A stretch of DNA of 64,000 nucleotides from Tupaia tana (Eukaryota; Chordata; Mammalia; Scandentia; Tupaiidae). The notes below the pieces were generated by a model. The model saw only the letters and a program-made list of their open reading frames with translations. It was not told the DNA's origin and made no database searches. Shown here in pieces: positions 11,633 through 22,016 of this stretch. Position numbers and translations under genes: made by a program. The stretch spans positions 76,249,791 through 76,313,790 of the forward strand of contig JAKSZU010000013.1 of the NCBI GenBank assembly GCA_026018925.1, read 5' to 3'. Position 1 is the first letter of the stretch, and the number at the start of each line of letters is the position of its first letter.

Positions 11633-11665
11633 AAAATTCATGGTCAGCATTCAAAATCCTCCACA

Positions 11666-11913
11666 GAAGGGTGTTTTACCTTAATTACCTTAATGCCTTC
11701 CGTAAAGGCAGTATCTACAAATTCAGGTACATTGGGTGCTGAGGTTTCAAAAAAAGAAGAGAAAAAGAAAATAAGAGAAAAGAAAAGAAAGAAAAGAAAA
11801 GAAAAGAAGAGAAGAGAAAAGAAAAGAAAAAAGAAAAGAAAAGGAAAGGAAGGAAAAAAGAAAAAAAGAGAAAAGGAAAGGAAGAAAAAGGAAAAGAGAA
11901 AAGAAAAGAAAGA
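11666..11913 (+). mobile_element. Purine-tailed retroposon of unknown source
   Basis: A perfect 13-bp direct repeat AAAATCCTCCACA (11653-11665 and 11914-11926) brackets an 83-nt body (11666-11748) followed by an almost pure A/G tail (11749-11913, one T at 11772). The layout of body, A-rich tail and TSD is that of an L1-mobilised RNA. I do not recognise the body; it has no Pol III boxes and no AATAAA. It could be a short mRNA 3' end or a small RNA. Confidence 0.65.
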
Positions 11914-12049
11914 AAAATCCTCCACATTCTGCCCTATCTATCACATGCATAATACTTCAAGATCTTTACAGGACCCCAATCTTGGGTTCAGTCATTTGCA
12001 ATCTTGTTAAGAAACCAAAATTAACTGTGAAACTTTGTAAAGAAGCCAT

Positions 12050-12148
12050 GCCTGGCTCCATCCTTGGATCTCTGAAGATCTTTCTAGAGCATGTCCCATA
12101 AACAGCCTAATAAGTGATTCTGATGTGCAGCTGAGGTTGAAACCTGTC
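12050..12148 (+). mobile_element. MER5A-like hAT fragment
   Basis: The words AAGTGATTCTGATGTGCAG and CTGAGGTTGAAACC match the 3' portion of MER5A-type elements (GTGATTCTGATGTGCAGCC, then GGTTGAGAACC). The terminal CACTG end is degraded. Confidence 0.55.
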
Positions 12149-12214
12149 ACCCTAACCATATTACAATAGGTTCCCTACCTTTTCTCTAACAATCACCTTT
12201 TTGTTCCTCTCACC

Positions 12215-12515
12215 ATCATGCTGTTAACATGTTTCTTCTTGCTGGAATATCCTACTGTTCTTCCTTTTCTAGCCCAAGAAAATGTTTGCAAACCCTCTTT
12301 AAATGTCACCTCCTATGTGAAGCCTTTTCGTTTCCCCCACCTCAGCCCATGGTATAAAGTGTCTCTCTTTTGAATGTCAATAATAGTTTGCTTACATTGG
12401 TAGCATCTTATTATGTTGTCTCATGCTTGTACAAATAAGTTTACCTCTTCTATTAGATTAGGAGAACCTTCTTTCAAGAGATGGCAGCATTTCTTTCCTC
12501 GTATGTCTTAAATAA
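12215..12515 (+). mobile_element. L2 LINE fragment (3' part)
   Basis: The order TGGAATATCCTACTGTTCTTCC, AATGTCACCTCCTATGTGAAGCC, TTATTATGTTGTCTCATG and TTAGGAGAACCTTCTTTCAAG follows the usual 3' region of ancient mammalian L2 elements. Heavily diverged and non-coding. Confidence 0.7.
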
Positions 12516-12524
12516 TACAGAATC

Positions 12525-12560
12525 AAAAAAAAAAAAGAAAAAAGAAAAGAAAAAGGGCAG
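12525..12560 (+). repeat. A-rich low-complexity run
   Basis: A run of A with scattered G just after the L2 fragment. It may be the tail of an old retroposon. Confidence 0.6.
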
Positions 12561-12589
12561 TAGAATGGGAGAACTGGGGCAGTTATTTG

Positions 12590-12745
12590 AGAAGTAGAAT
12601 AGAGAATATTGGCATACTGGTAATATTCTTCTATTTCTTGACCTACATGTGGTTCTGAAGATGTATTTACTTTATAATAATTTATGACTTGTGTACATAT
12701 ATTTATGTATGTCTACCCCAATAAAATATTTAAAAGAGAAAACAA
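12590..12745 (+). mobile_element. L1M-class LINE 3' end
   Basis: Contains TAATATTCTTCTATTTCTTGACC, TTTACTTTATAATAATTTATG and TATGTATGTC, then CAATAAAATATTTAAAA. This is the typical 3' UTR terminus of old eutherian L1M elements. Confidence 0.7.
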
Positions 12746-13139
12746 ATAAAATTATCTACTATACAGGAATTACACCATAGTCCAAGCTCATAAAAGGGAC
12801 ACCTGACTACTTGTCTTTCCTCTACAACCTCACTTTGGTCTGACCTATCTCCTTTGGAGAAGATAAAATCTACACTTCTCTGTCAGAGAACTGCTAACTT
12901 TCTTGTTTTTTGGAATGAAAACATAAAAATTTTTTAAACAGGTCTTGACATTCTACTATGTCATTTAAAATAGGGAGAGTCATATTACTATTAAACAATT
13001 GAAAAGAATGAAAAAATCAGATTGTGATAGAATTCTGAGTCAAAAATTCTGATTTCTAGTCTTTTATACCTCCTCGGCAATTTACCAATTTAGTAGACTT
13101 CAAATCTGTTAGTCCTTGTTTTTTGAAACCCAGGTCTCC

Positions 13140-14100
13140 ATAAAGTGAAATGAATGTTTAATTAATTAAATGTATTGTATACTAGACACTTAACAGTGGA
13201 AATCAGACAAGCTCACTGCCCTGAAAATGATTATAGATTACTGGAGAAAAGAATGATTATAATACAGTATGGCAAGTACTTTAAAAGGCTTCTGGGGAGA
13301 GTACACCAGTATGAAGAAATATTAATTTAATACCTCTTCTCTTCTTCCATCACCTTTACATCATACTCCTGCTCTGGTGCTCTAATAAGACACCACACTT
13401 GGCCCCACATGGGTCGCAGGAGAGGAAGGGGGGCAAATTATAGAAAGGAAAGCACATTTCAAGACTTAGGTAAGGTATGATATTTCTCTTACAACACTGG
13501 CTCTCGGTTGACTTTGACTGATGGTTGCCTATTAGAGTGGGCACTCATTAACTCAATTATATACTAAATTCCACCCATAAGCATAACAGTCTGTTAAAGA
13601 CTAAAAATAAGGAAAAATGGGGGGTGGGGGGATGGAGGACATGCATCTCTGCCTTTGGAAAGTCACAGAAAGAACAGCCAAGTGGAAAATTGAAATGATG
13701 TCTGAGAGGAGGAGGGAAATCGAAACTGGTCTGAACTTAGAGAGTCAAGAAAGTGTCTCCTGGCCTGAAATATACAGAGACTAACCAAGAAAGGAGAGGG
13801 CAGGGAGAAGTCCTGAACAGCAATTTGGTCAAAGGAAATAGCACAGGTAATGATCCAAAGGAAAAGAAAGTGACAGGTTCAGGGAGCTGAGAAAACTTTA
13901 GAACGAACACGAAGAAATAAAATTTCTCTAATTGCTGAGACTGAACAGGTGGACAGAGACCCATGTGTGCAAGGTCCTCAAAAGCTTTGTACACTGACTT
14001 TCAAGTTTGGTTTTATATTCTGGAGGTAACAGAGATGCCTAAACCCTATCTGAAAGTATTTTATGCAGTGGGATGACATTGTAGGAGTTATATTTAGAAA
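13140..14100 (+). repeat. Ancient mammalian interspersed repeat (family not named)
   Basis: Diverged matches to a well-known eutherian repeat type: an early part resembling CACTGCCCTNATGGAGCTTACAxTCTAGTGG (13210-13300) and a late part with CAAGGTCCTCAAAAGCTTTGT and TATTTTATGCAGTGGGATGACAT (13970-14080). The middle is less clear. A similar early portion recurs at 56030-56330. I recognise the type but will not assign a name. Confidence 0.45.
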
Positions 14101-14229
14101 AAGAAAATAAATGTAATTACAATTTAAAGAAACTCACTATGGAGACAACCAAATGGAGATAGGGAGGTAAGCCAGGCTTCCCTGCAGGATACACACATTA
14201 TCCGGGGTATGGTGCAGGGCCTGAGATAT

Positions 14230-14720
14230 GCATGAGGTGTTTACAAGTGGTGAACACTTTATCAACAATGTGGGATAAACCAAGTTTTTTGTTCTTTATT
14301 CTTCAAAGGTTTTACTGCAAACCTGTGCAAATAAAAACCAGCAGAACCCTGTATTACTCTGGCAGTCGAGCTCATGGTTTTATCACAAAAGCCCAGAAAG
14401 TAAAAACATTTTATTTGTAGTAACAGATTAGAAAACTTGGCACTGTAGTCTAGTCCCTGAGGCTTTGCACACAAAAACTTAAAAGCAAAGATGATAGCAC
14501 TTCTCAGCTACAATTAGTGACTCAGAGCTAAGCAGCAGTCATCAGTATTAAAAAACATAGGATGTACTTAGATGCTTATTTAAAGTGCTATATGGCATTT
14601 ATTATTGGGGAGATGCAAATTAGTCTAAATTTCAGAATCTGTTGTGTGGAAAAGGAAACTGAACACTCACCATACGAAACTCTCTTTTTTAGCAACACTT
14701 AAAAGCCAATCATGCAAATT
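14230..14720. other. Possible conserved non-coding element
   Basis: No repeat recognised. A perfect POU octamer ATGCAAAT lies at 14613-14620, preceded by ATTATTG (a Sox-type core) and followed by TTAG. The spacing resembles Sox/POU composite sites, but single motifs of this size occur by chance. Conservation must be tested by alignment. Confidence 0.3.
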
Positions 14721-15094
14721 TTGAAGGAAAATCATCAGAAGTTTTGGAGCTAAAAAGAGAAATGTCTTGACTAGGAGCACAATAATAAAAAAGAAAAATC
14801 AAACAAGCAAATGAAAAATAGTTTGATACTGGCTTCAAGATTATTTCCAAAGCCATCATGGAAAGGAATCTCATATTTAGAAGTACATTTAGGAAAGTGC
14901 TGTGCTGCAGATATGACCAAATCTGAGTGAGTCAAAAAGTGGTAACCAAACAATCCCCTCAGAGATCTCACCAACCAAAGTATGCTGATACATTTCAAAG
15001 ATAAGAGGCTAATGTAAGTCTACTTATTTTTACAATTTATTGAAACCATATATCATAATGATTTGTTATATTATGGGTCTGGAAGACTAAGAGT

Positions 15095-15895
15095 TTTAGT
15101 CAAGGTTCTCCAGAAAAACAGAACCAATAGGATGTGTGATAAATTTTACATACATATGAAGGAAATTGACTCTCACAGTTATGGAAGCTGACAAGTCCCA
15201 AGATCTGCAAGGAGAGCTGGCAAGATGGAGACCCAAGACAGCCAATGGTTTAATTCCAGTCAGTCCAAACTGACAACCAGGTGAGTTGTTGGTGCAGGCT
15301 TGAGATCCAGGAAGACTGCTGGTCTCAGTGTCAGTCCAAAGGCAACAAAAAAGCTGATGTTCCAGTTTTAAGGTAATCAAGAAGGAATAACTCTCTCCAC
15401 TCTGAAGAGGGTCAGAGATTTAGTTGTATCTAGACTTGTACCTTATCTGGTGAGGCCCACCTACATTATGGAGGACCATCTGCTTTACTCAGTCTACTAA
15501 TTTAAATGTTAATTATTGGAACCAGAAGATAGCATAATGATTACATCTCTGGACTTCCACATAGTAGACCGCTGCTCGAGTCTAGACTCAGCAACTTAAA
15601 ATTCATGCCAGGTGCATGTATGTGCATGTCCAAAATACCAAGAGAAGAATGAAGAAGGGATTGCAGCGTGACCAATCACCTCCGCCAGGGAGGTGATTTC
15701 TTGCTTTCTGTCTCTCTGTCTCTCTTGCAAGTGCATGTATCCTATAGCAAAGATCTCAAAAAAAAAAAAAAAAAAAAAAAGAGAATTATATCAAAACACC
15801 CTTACAGAAACATTCAGAATAATGTTTTACCAAGTATCTCAGCACTCTGTGGCTCATTCAAGTTGATATATAAGATAATGATTATACTAAGTAAT
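15095..15895 (-). repeat. Ancient L1M-associated repeat, split by a SINE
   Basis: The plus strand reads AAGGTTCTCCAGAAAAACAGAACC, ACTCTCACAGTTATGGAAGCTGA, GAGGCCCACCTACATTATGG and CTGCTTTACTCAGTCTACTAA. After the SINE it continues with ACACCCTTACAGAAACATTCAGAATAATG and TCAAGTTGATATATAA. This is the reverse complement of a very common old eutherian 3'-UTR-like repeat. A plus-strand relative lies at 22445-22760. The name is not asserted. Confidence 0.6.
15518..15781 (+). mobile_element. SINE type A inside the ancient repeat
   Basis: A plus copy with box B CTCGAGTCTAG (A58 form) and the A-run ending at 15780. It splits the antisense repeat at 15095-15895, giving their relative age. Confidence 0.88.
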
Positions 15896-15937
15896 TTGAC
15901 ATCAATAGTAACCTAAAGTAGCTGGCTTTTATATTTT

Positions 15938-15938
<1 letters not shown>

Positions 15939-15968
<30 letters not shown>

Positions 15969-15975
15969 TTTTTGT
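15939..15975. repeat. (TTTA)n microsatellite
   Basis: About nine TTTA units. It may derive from an old retroposon tail, though I see no body attached. Confidence 0.9.
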
Positions 15976-17050
15976 CTGGGAAGATGGGTGAGGGAGGCTA
16001 TTTTTTACTTTTGTAATGTTCAGGTGCATTTAGGAGTCTTAAGGTAAGAAAGGTGAATGAGTTCAGCATTGGCATGGCTCTGAGAATCTCCCTTCGAAGT
16101 TAAACAAATACCTATTTCAAAACAGTAGGAACATGGCATTTCTATTGGTTTCTTTTATTTTTAGTATAAGCCTTTTTTCTGTTTTAAAGTTGGTGTGTCA
16201 AAGGACTGACTCTTAGACAATTGAACCTGCCTCAATTAACCCTAGTAATTTTTTGGCCATTTGCCATAGGTTGCTCTTTCCTCAACTGTAAAGCTACACT
16301 ACCAATTGTAGCTAGAATAAGATGGTATCCAGGATGGAATAGTTCCATTTCATGAGATGATTTATGTAGTTTACAATAAGGAGTGGAGGAGGCAACAAAG
16401 AAGTGAGAGATGTTGGACATTTTTGAGTCGAGGATTTTTGGGTCAAGTTCCAAATATTCTCTTACCACACTTTCCCCTCTAAATTAACCTTTTAATTTAA
16501 GTTTAGCAAAGCTAAGGATGGCCCAAAATACATATATGTATGTATTTTTTCTGTGCAATATGAGTTAGGACTTTTCCAACAACACAATATATGTAAATAA
16601 ATATATCTCCTGGTAGAAGGACTCACATAGAGTAGTCTATGTGATGATGCCAATAAGTTTTGATGAATGAATAAATGAAAGAAGGGAAAGGATTAATAAG
16701 ATAAATGTCTGAATGTATTGCTGATTTAATGATATTATAATCGGAGACAGTTCTCTAATATACAAATTAGCTATTACATGGCACATTACAAGAAGTATGA
16801 AGGATAAAATTTTGTCCTAGTAGTTAATACAATTTACTATGAAATCATGTCGAAAAAAACTTGTGATTCCTACTTCTAAATGACAAAATATGGAACTACC
16901 AAAGACATTACAGGGAGAAGAAGGGAAGGAGAGTTTTCACAAAAGTAAAAAATAAACAAGCACAAATTATGGCTCAAGAAAAGTATTTGTAGTAGAATGC
17001 CTGAAATGGATTGTCCTGACTTCTGAAGTTAAGAATCTTCATATTTCAAT
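15976..17050. other. Intergenic DNA, nothing recognised
   Basis: Unique AT-rich sequence. An L2-like tail word (GATGAATGAATAAATGAAAG) occurs near 16660. No coding frame above 80 codons has supporting features. Confidence 0.5.
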
Positions 17051-17055
17051 TTACA

Positions 17056-17185
17056 TGCGAGGTCTTCAAAAAGTTCATAGACAATATGGATTATAAAAAT
17101 ACTGTCATAGATTTCAAACTGTTTTGCAGCAAAATAAACTCATACTTTAATTCCACTTTTTCACAAAATTTTTCAAGTCCCCTTG
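17056..17185. mobile_element. Palindromic MITE, copy 1
   Basis: About 130 bp with inverted ends (GAGGTCTTCAAAAAGTTCAT and TTTTTCAAGTCCCCTTG) and an internal CATAGATTTCAAACTGTTTTG. Two relatives lie at 28929-29059 and 43619-43746. Flanking TA is degraded here. Confidence 0.65.
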
Positions 17186-17359
17186 TCTAAGGAACTTATA
17201 TATACAAGACATTTCTTTCTGTCAAGCAGATTATAGAGTTCTTAAGTCATTTTCAAGTGCAGCCAAATTGATAAGATTGTGTTGTCAAAAATACACATTT
17301 ATGAAGATGAGAGATCATAATCCCAAATTGACCAGATAGTATCTCTGATATTACTGAAC

Positions 17360-17526
17360 ATTATAACTCTATGTATCTCCTCCATAAGAATATAGGCACT
17401 TTGTGTCCAGAAACCATGTCTGATGTGTTTTTGTATCAATAGGAATTAGGTTGACAAATGCCTACCTCTTTTAGTAAAGTCAGTAAATATTTGTGGGATA
17501 AATCAATGAAAAGATGAATGAACGTG
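17360..17526 (+). mobile_element. L2 LINE 3' terminal fragment
   Basis: The words CATAAGAATATAGGCACTTTGTG, CCATGTCTGATG and GTCAGTAAATATTTGTGGGATAAAT followed by GATGAATGAA form the classic L2 3' end. Confidence 0.7.
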
Positions 17527-17795
17527 GGCTGGCCCAGTGGCCTAGTCTTAAGGGAGCCAGATCCTATAGACCAACTGCAGTTTTAATCCTGGCTCTGGTG
17601 GCTTGAATAACACTCCAGGCATGTGTGCATGTGTGCATGCCAAATTTTAATAGGATGGAAAAGATGAAGCAGAGGAATTGGGGTGTGACCATACCCCACG
17701 GGAAAGGGTGCTTTCTTTCTCTCCCTTTCTTCTTCTCTATCTAATGATATACGTGCCCTCTGGCAATTAAAAAGAAGAAAAAGAAGGAGGAGGAG
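17527..17795 (+). mobile_element. SINE type C
   Basis: Starts GGGCTGGCCCAGTGGCCTAG. It has a degenerate box B (GTTTTAATCC), a GTGTGCATGTGTGC stretch, then CT-rich sequence and a 3' TGCCCTCTGGCAATT end with a GA-rich tail that continues to about 17820. Its relative at 22017-22235 shares the same 5' half. Confidence 0.85.
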
Positions 17796-17825
17796 GAAGA
17801 GAAGGAGGAGAAAGGAAGGAAAAAT

Positions 17826-18428
17826 TAGTTAAAGCATGGCTCTGGACTATCACAGAATGCAATTTTTAAGTTTATGCACTGCCAAAGGAAGCAAGACTGT
17901 TAATATTAATCAGAAATGAAAACTACATTCTATTACCAGAGCCAGAATATAAGAAATTGTGTTTCAAAGAGACCTAAGAACTACTGTCTCATTTCCCCTG
18001 CTATCATGACTTCAATATGGCAATGGGAAATTAAACACTTATGGGATACATTACAATAAGACCAAATTTGTAATAATAAAACCATAAAATTAAGAGTGAA
18101 AACTTAGGTCACCTTATATGAAATTACTGTGATACAAGTAAAAGTTCTGACTAAATATGAAATGTTTTTAAATATAGGGGAGATGACCAAAACAGACTTC
18201 ATATTATAATAACATAGTACTTTCACTTAGTAAATTATCTTTAAAAATTAACATTGGCAGTCATGTATTTTATGCATATATATATATATATATATATATA
18301 TTCAGCTTCCATGTGTATGCCTTTATGTTGAATATTTGTGTGATTACTAGATTATATACATATCAATAATAAAATAATTATTAAGTAAATATTTTTTGAA
18401 ATTAATAAAAAAAATTTTGAGGTAGCTA
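17826..18428. other. Intergenic DNA with an (AT)n run
   Basis: AT-rich, no gene. A pure (AT)n run lies at about 18276-18301. Confidence 0.6.
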
Positions 18429-18459
18429 AGAGAAACATTTTATTTATTTATTTATTTTA

Positions 18460-18733
18460 TTTATTTTTTTTTTTTTGGGAGAGGTTTTTCGCTATAGGGC
18501 GCGTGCGCTCGCCAGACAGACAGAGAGAGACATAGAGACAGAAAGCGAGAAATCACCCCCCAGGGGGGATGGTCACGCCGTAATCCCTTCTCCTCCATTC
18601 TCCTCTCAGGATCTTGGGCACGCACGCACACGCGCCCGGCCTGAGTTGTAAGCCACCGGGTCCGAGACGCGAACTGCGGTCGACTACGTGGGAGTCCAGC
18701 GACATAGCCATTACGCTAACTGCTGGTTCCCTA
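18460..18733 (-). mobile_element. SINE type A-C58 in the L1 tail
   Basis: An antisense copy with the reverse complement starting GGGAACCAGCAGTTAGCG, box B GTTCGCGTC and the CTCTATGTC marker. It landed in the TTTATTTA-rich L1 tail, so its TSD (about TATTTATTTATTT) is ambiguous. The GTGAGT donor-like site seen in sister copies is mutated to CTGAGT here. Confidence 0.93.
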
Positions 18734-19043
18734 TTTATTTATTTTTATATTGCATTTAATCACATATATCTTTTTTTCCTCTTTAAATTTATTTATTTTT
18801 TACATTAATTCACTATACATCATTACAGCATACAAATGAATTTTCCATCCAAAATACACTGTGTATTGGCTCAATCAAGCACATCAACATACATGTTTTC
18901 AGCAAATAATTTTCCAATTCTTATGTCTTGTATACTTTGTTTTTTGTTTTGCCATCCTTGATTCCTTATCCCTCACCCTCTGCCATGTCCCACCCTCCTC
19001 CCACATTGTCTCTGGTATCCATGGTTGCTTTCTATGCCTTTCC

Positions 19044-19055
19044 CCCCCCCCCCAT
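19044..19055. repeat. C-homopolymer run
   Basis: A run of about 11-12 C in the 3' part of the half-LINE. It is a G-run in the element's sense strand, as is common in L1 3' UTRs. Confidence 0.85.
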
Positions 19056-19952
19056 TTAATAGATTTACTAATGAACTTAATTAGTATAAATATATCTAAT
19101 AACCAGCACAACTGATATATACCTATACATGAACCCAAGTCTGACTTTAGGCATAAACCCCAGTGAGTAGAATGAACATATAATAAAGTAGTACCCAGCT
19201 GGGGCTATATAGCTTACTGCAGTCATCAAATATGCATTTTTTTTTAAGTTTCGATACGAACAGTTTTAACGTTTTTTTTTTTTTCTCCTGCAACTTTTTT
19301 TTTAATTACTTAACATTCATTCCCTGAGCATCATCACAACTTACTAAATGTGGTTTCCCATCTAGAATAAACTGCATAGTGGCTTAATCATGCATGTTAT
19401 CATCAATAGTATTCCATTTCTACTTTCATACATATGTATACGTATATATATATGTTTTTTACCCCATGTTTGACCCTCTGCCCTTTCCCACTCTCTTATT
19501 ACACTATCTCTGCTATATACAGTTATCTTCCATTCCTTTTTCCCCAACATTCTGTTCATCATACAATATCATAAGTAATCTAACTACTTTCAGCAGGTAA
19601 TTTCGAGAAGAGTAGTTTTGAACTGGTAATATTTCCTTGAAACTTAAAGCCTAGAAACAGGTTAGTATTCTGTTCAAATAGTAGGTACATGCACCTATCA
19701 ACAGCTCAAGACAGGACAAAAATCCTTTAAAACTGGAAAACAAAGCTTAGGAGAAAAGCAGCAATAATTTAGTCAAGTCACAGAATGTTGTTTCATCGGT
19801 TCAGTCTCATGTACTTAATCTTTCTTCTGTTGTGGTTCGATCTTCCAGATTGAATTCTGGCATATAATATCCATCTCCAGACATTGTCCCTACAATTAAG
19901 TTGCCCATTTTCTTACTTTTGAACTCTTATTTCTGTGCGTCTGCATTTAATT

Positions 19953-20948
19953 TTACTGACATAGCACTCCCTTAAGAACTTCTTGGAGATCTGGTCTGGT
20001 GCTGGTAAATTCTTTCAGGTTTTGTTTATCTGGGAAAGTTCGTGTCTTTTCTTCCCAAATGAATGATTACCTTGCTGGGTACAGAATTCTCGGTTGAAAT
20101 TGCTTTTCCCTTAATACTTTGAATATATTTTCCCATTCTCTCCTCGCTCGCATTGTTTCCGATGAGAGGTCTGCCGTTAGTCTGATGGGATACCCTTTGT
20201 AGGTAACTTGCCTTTTTTCTCTTGCCAGTCTTAGTATCTTTTCTTTGTCTGTGGTTTTGGTCAATCTGGCTATAATGTGTCTTGGAGAAGATCTTCCTGG
20301 GTTTACTCTCTTTGGGGTCCTCTGTATTTCTTGGGATTGAATCTTTGAGTGCCTCTCCAGGTTTGGAAAGTTTTCTTGCAGGATTTCATGGAATAGATTA
20401 TCAATGCCCTTATGAGTCTCTTCACCCTCTGGGATGCCTATTATCTGGATGTATGGACGTTTAATTGTATCTAGTACTTCTCGCATATTATTCTCAAATT
20501 TTGGGGCCATTTTCTCAGTCTTCATGGTGGATTTTTCTAGGCAAGCCATTTTCTCTTCTACATTAGAGATTATGTTTTCTGTATGATCTAGTCTGCTTTT
20601 AATACTTTCAAGGGAGATTTTGACTTCTTGTATTATAGCCTTCATCTCTAACAGTTCCATCTGGTTCTTTTGTAAAGTGTGAAATTCCTCTTTTAGATCT
20701 TGCATGAATTTCCTCACTTCCTGGAACTCTTCAACTCCTTTCTCCTTCCTCTTCAGCAGTTCCTTGTCTCTCTTCTCTTCCATCTCTGTTAGATTTGCCA
20801 TTACGAATGTTCTGAATTCTTCATCAGACATTTCCATGATTTTCATTGAACTGTGTGTAGATGAAGAGGAGCTATCCGTTTCCCTTGTGGGAGAGATATT
20901 TTCCTGCTTCCCCATATTTCTTGTGGTCCTCCAGCGATTTCTAGTCAT
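19953..20948 (-). pseudogene. L1-type ORF1 of the half-LINE, one stop codon
   Basis: ORF1p is the RNA-binding chaperone of L1 elements; it forms coiled-coil trimers with the element RNA in the cytoplasm. Here 293 codons run open from the ATG at 20948. Residues about 30-155 are a charged heptad-rich coiled coil. About 165-255 form the RRM-like domain with the hallmark words ENFPNLER, EIQRTPKR, PRHIIARL and RLTADLSSET. The C-terminal domain begins after QPRI. A single in-frame TAA (20067-20069) interrupts, where related L1s have a leucine codon. The same frame then continues for 37 codons to the natural stop at 19953-19955. One lesion in about 331 codons means a young element or relaxed recent decay. 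Confidence 0.85.
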
Positions 20949-22016
20949 CTGATGGATGGTCGGTTTCTTCCCAAACTTGGAGGTTCAATCACGTGGGTTT
21001 TGTATGCTGGAGGCCCAGTTAGCAGTGGGACATCTTCCTTTCTCCCAAAATGGCTAGATCGCAGGAGCCCTGGAGCTGGCTGTCTCTTGAAGAAGGGCTC
21101 AATCACATATATCTTTATAGTGTATAACATTTCTTTTTCCAGCACAATTACCATATGTATCACTCAAGAAAAAGACATTACTATCCACATCGTCATCATG
21201 AAATAGCTTTTCATTTTTTTCCAGTTGTTAGTATTTTTGTAAATATTCAGTTACTATATATCATCTGGCTTGTAAAGAGAATTTTCCTAACATGATGTAC
21301 TTCTCAGACCAGCCATGTTGAGAATACTATACATGATATCATCAACAGGAAATAAACCATTTCTGTGTTCCACAAATGCCATGCATCTTGTGCTATCCTT
21401 ATCTATACTATTCCTTTCTTCTCCCCTTCATTCCACACTGTCTTCAGCATCCGTAACTACTTTTACTGCTTTTATGCTCTCCAATATTTCAATCTCTACC
21501 CCAGAGTGCAGATAGTCAGTATATATTAAGTGGATACATACAATCTCTTTCTTTCATAGCCTGGCTTGCTTCACTCAGCAATAAATATTCCATATTTGAC
21601 CACTTTCTATCAAATGACAGAGTCTTGTTTTTTATGGCTGAACAGTATTCTATGAATTATATGTTCCACACTTTCTCAATCCATTCATCTGTTTGTGGAC
21701 ATTTGGGTTGGTCCCATGTCTTAGCAGTCGTGAATAATGCTGCAATAAACATTGATGTGCAAGTGCTTTTCTAACTGAGCATTTTCCTGTACTTTGGGAC
21801 ATGGGATTGCTGGATCAAATGGTAGTTGTACTTGTAGATCTTTGAGGAACCTCCATATTATTTTCCACAGTGGCTGAACCAATTTACATTCCCACCAATA
21901 GTGTAAGAGAGTTCTTTGACCACAACTCCACCAACACTTATCACTTTTTGTATTTTTAATCTTCACCATTCTGACAGAGAAACATTTTCTTATATTTATG
22001 AAAAGGTGAATGAATG

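Larger units (their letters stand above)
18774..21100 (-). mobile_element. HAL1-like half-LINE, near full length
   Basis: A 16-bp perfect TSD AATCACATATATCTTT (18758-18773 and 21101-21116) brackets a 2.3-kb antisense unit: a 5' leader of about 150 bp, one ORF1 (19953-20948), then about 1.2 kb without ORF2 ending in a poly-A. I see no endonuclease or reverse-transcriptase motifs. This is the organisation of HAL1 (half-L1) elements. The 3' part contains two diverged copies of an L1-type 3' UTR module (about 18785-19100 and 19285-19600). The alternative is an L1 with an internal ORF2 deletion. Confidence 0.8.
18442..21975 (-). mobile_element. 5'-truncated L1, split by a SINE and a HAL1-like element
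   Basis: TSD AGAGAAACATTTT at 18429-18441 and 21976-21988 brackets an antisense L1 3' end. The visible L1 parts are its T-rich tail (18442-18475), a 3' UTR piece (18734-18773) and 21117-21975. The last contains the 3' UTR and, at about 21650-21969, the C-terminal end of ORF2 (it reads like the NVGEDVEQRELxYTVG-LPFDPAIPL region of mammalian L1). Without its guests it is roughly 0.9 kb. Confidence 0.85.

Noticed and set aside
11644-12010. Frames rich in Phe/Ser/Leu or Lys/Arg/Glu of up to 105 codons
   Set aside because: They are translations of the purine tract and its complement. Simple-sequence DNA lacks stops by composition.
18774-20066. A hidden ORF2 in the 3' part of the half-LINE
   Set aside because: No endonuclease or reverse-transcriptase motif, no frame over about 85 codons, and the region resembles L1 3' UTR sequence instead.
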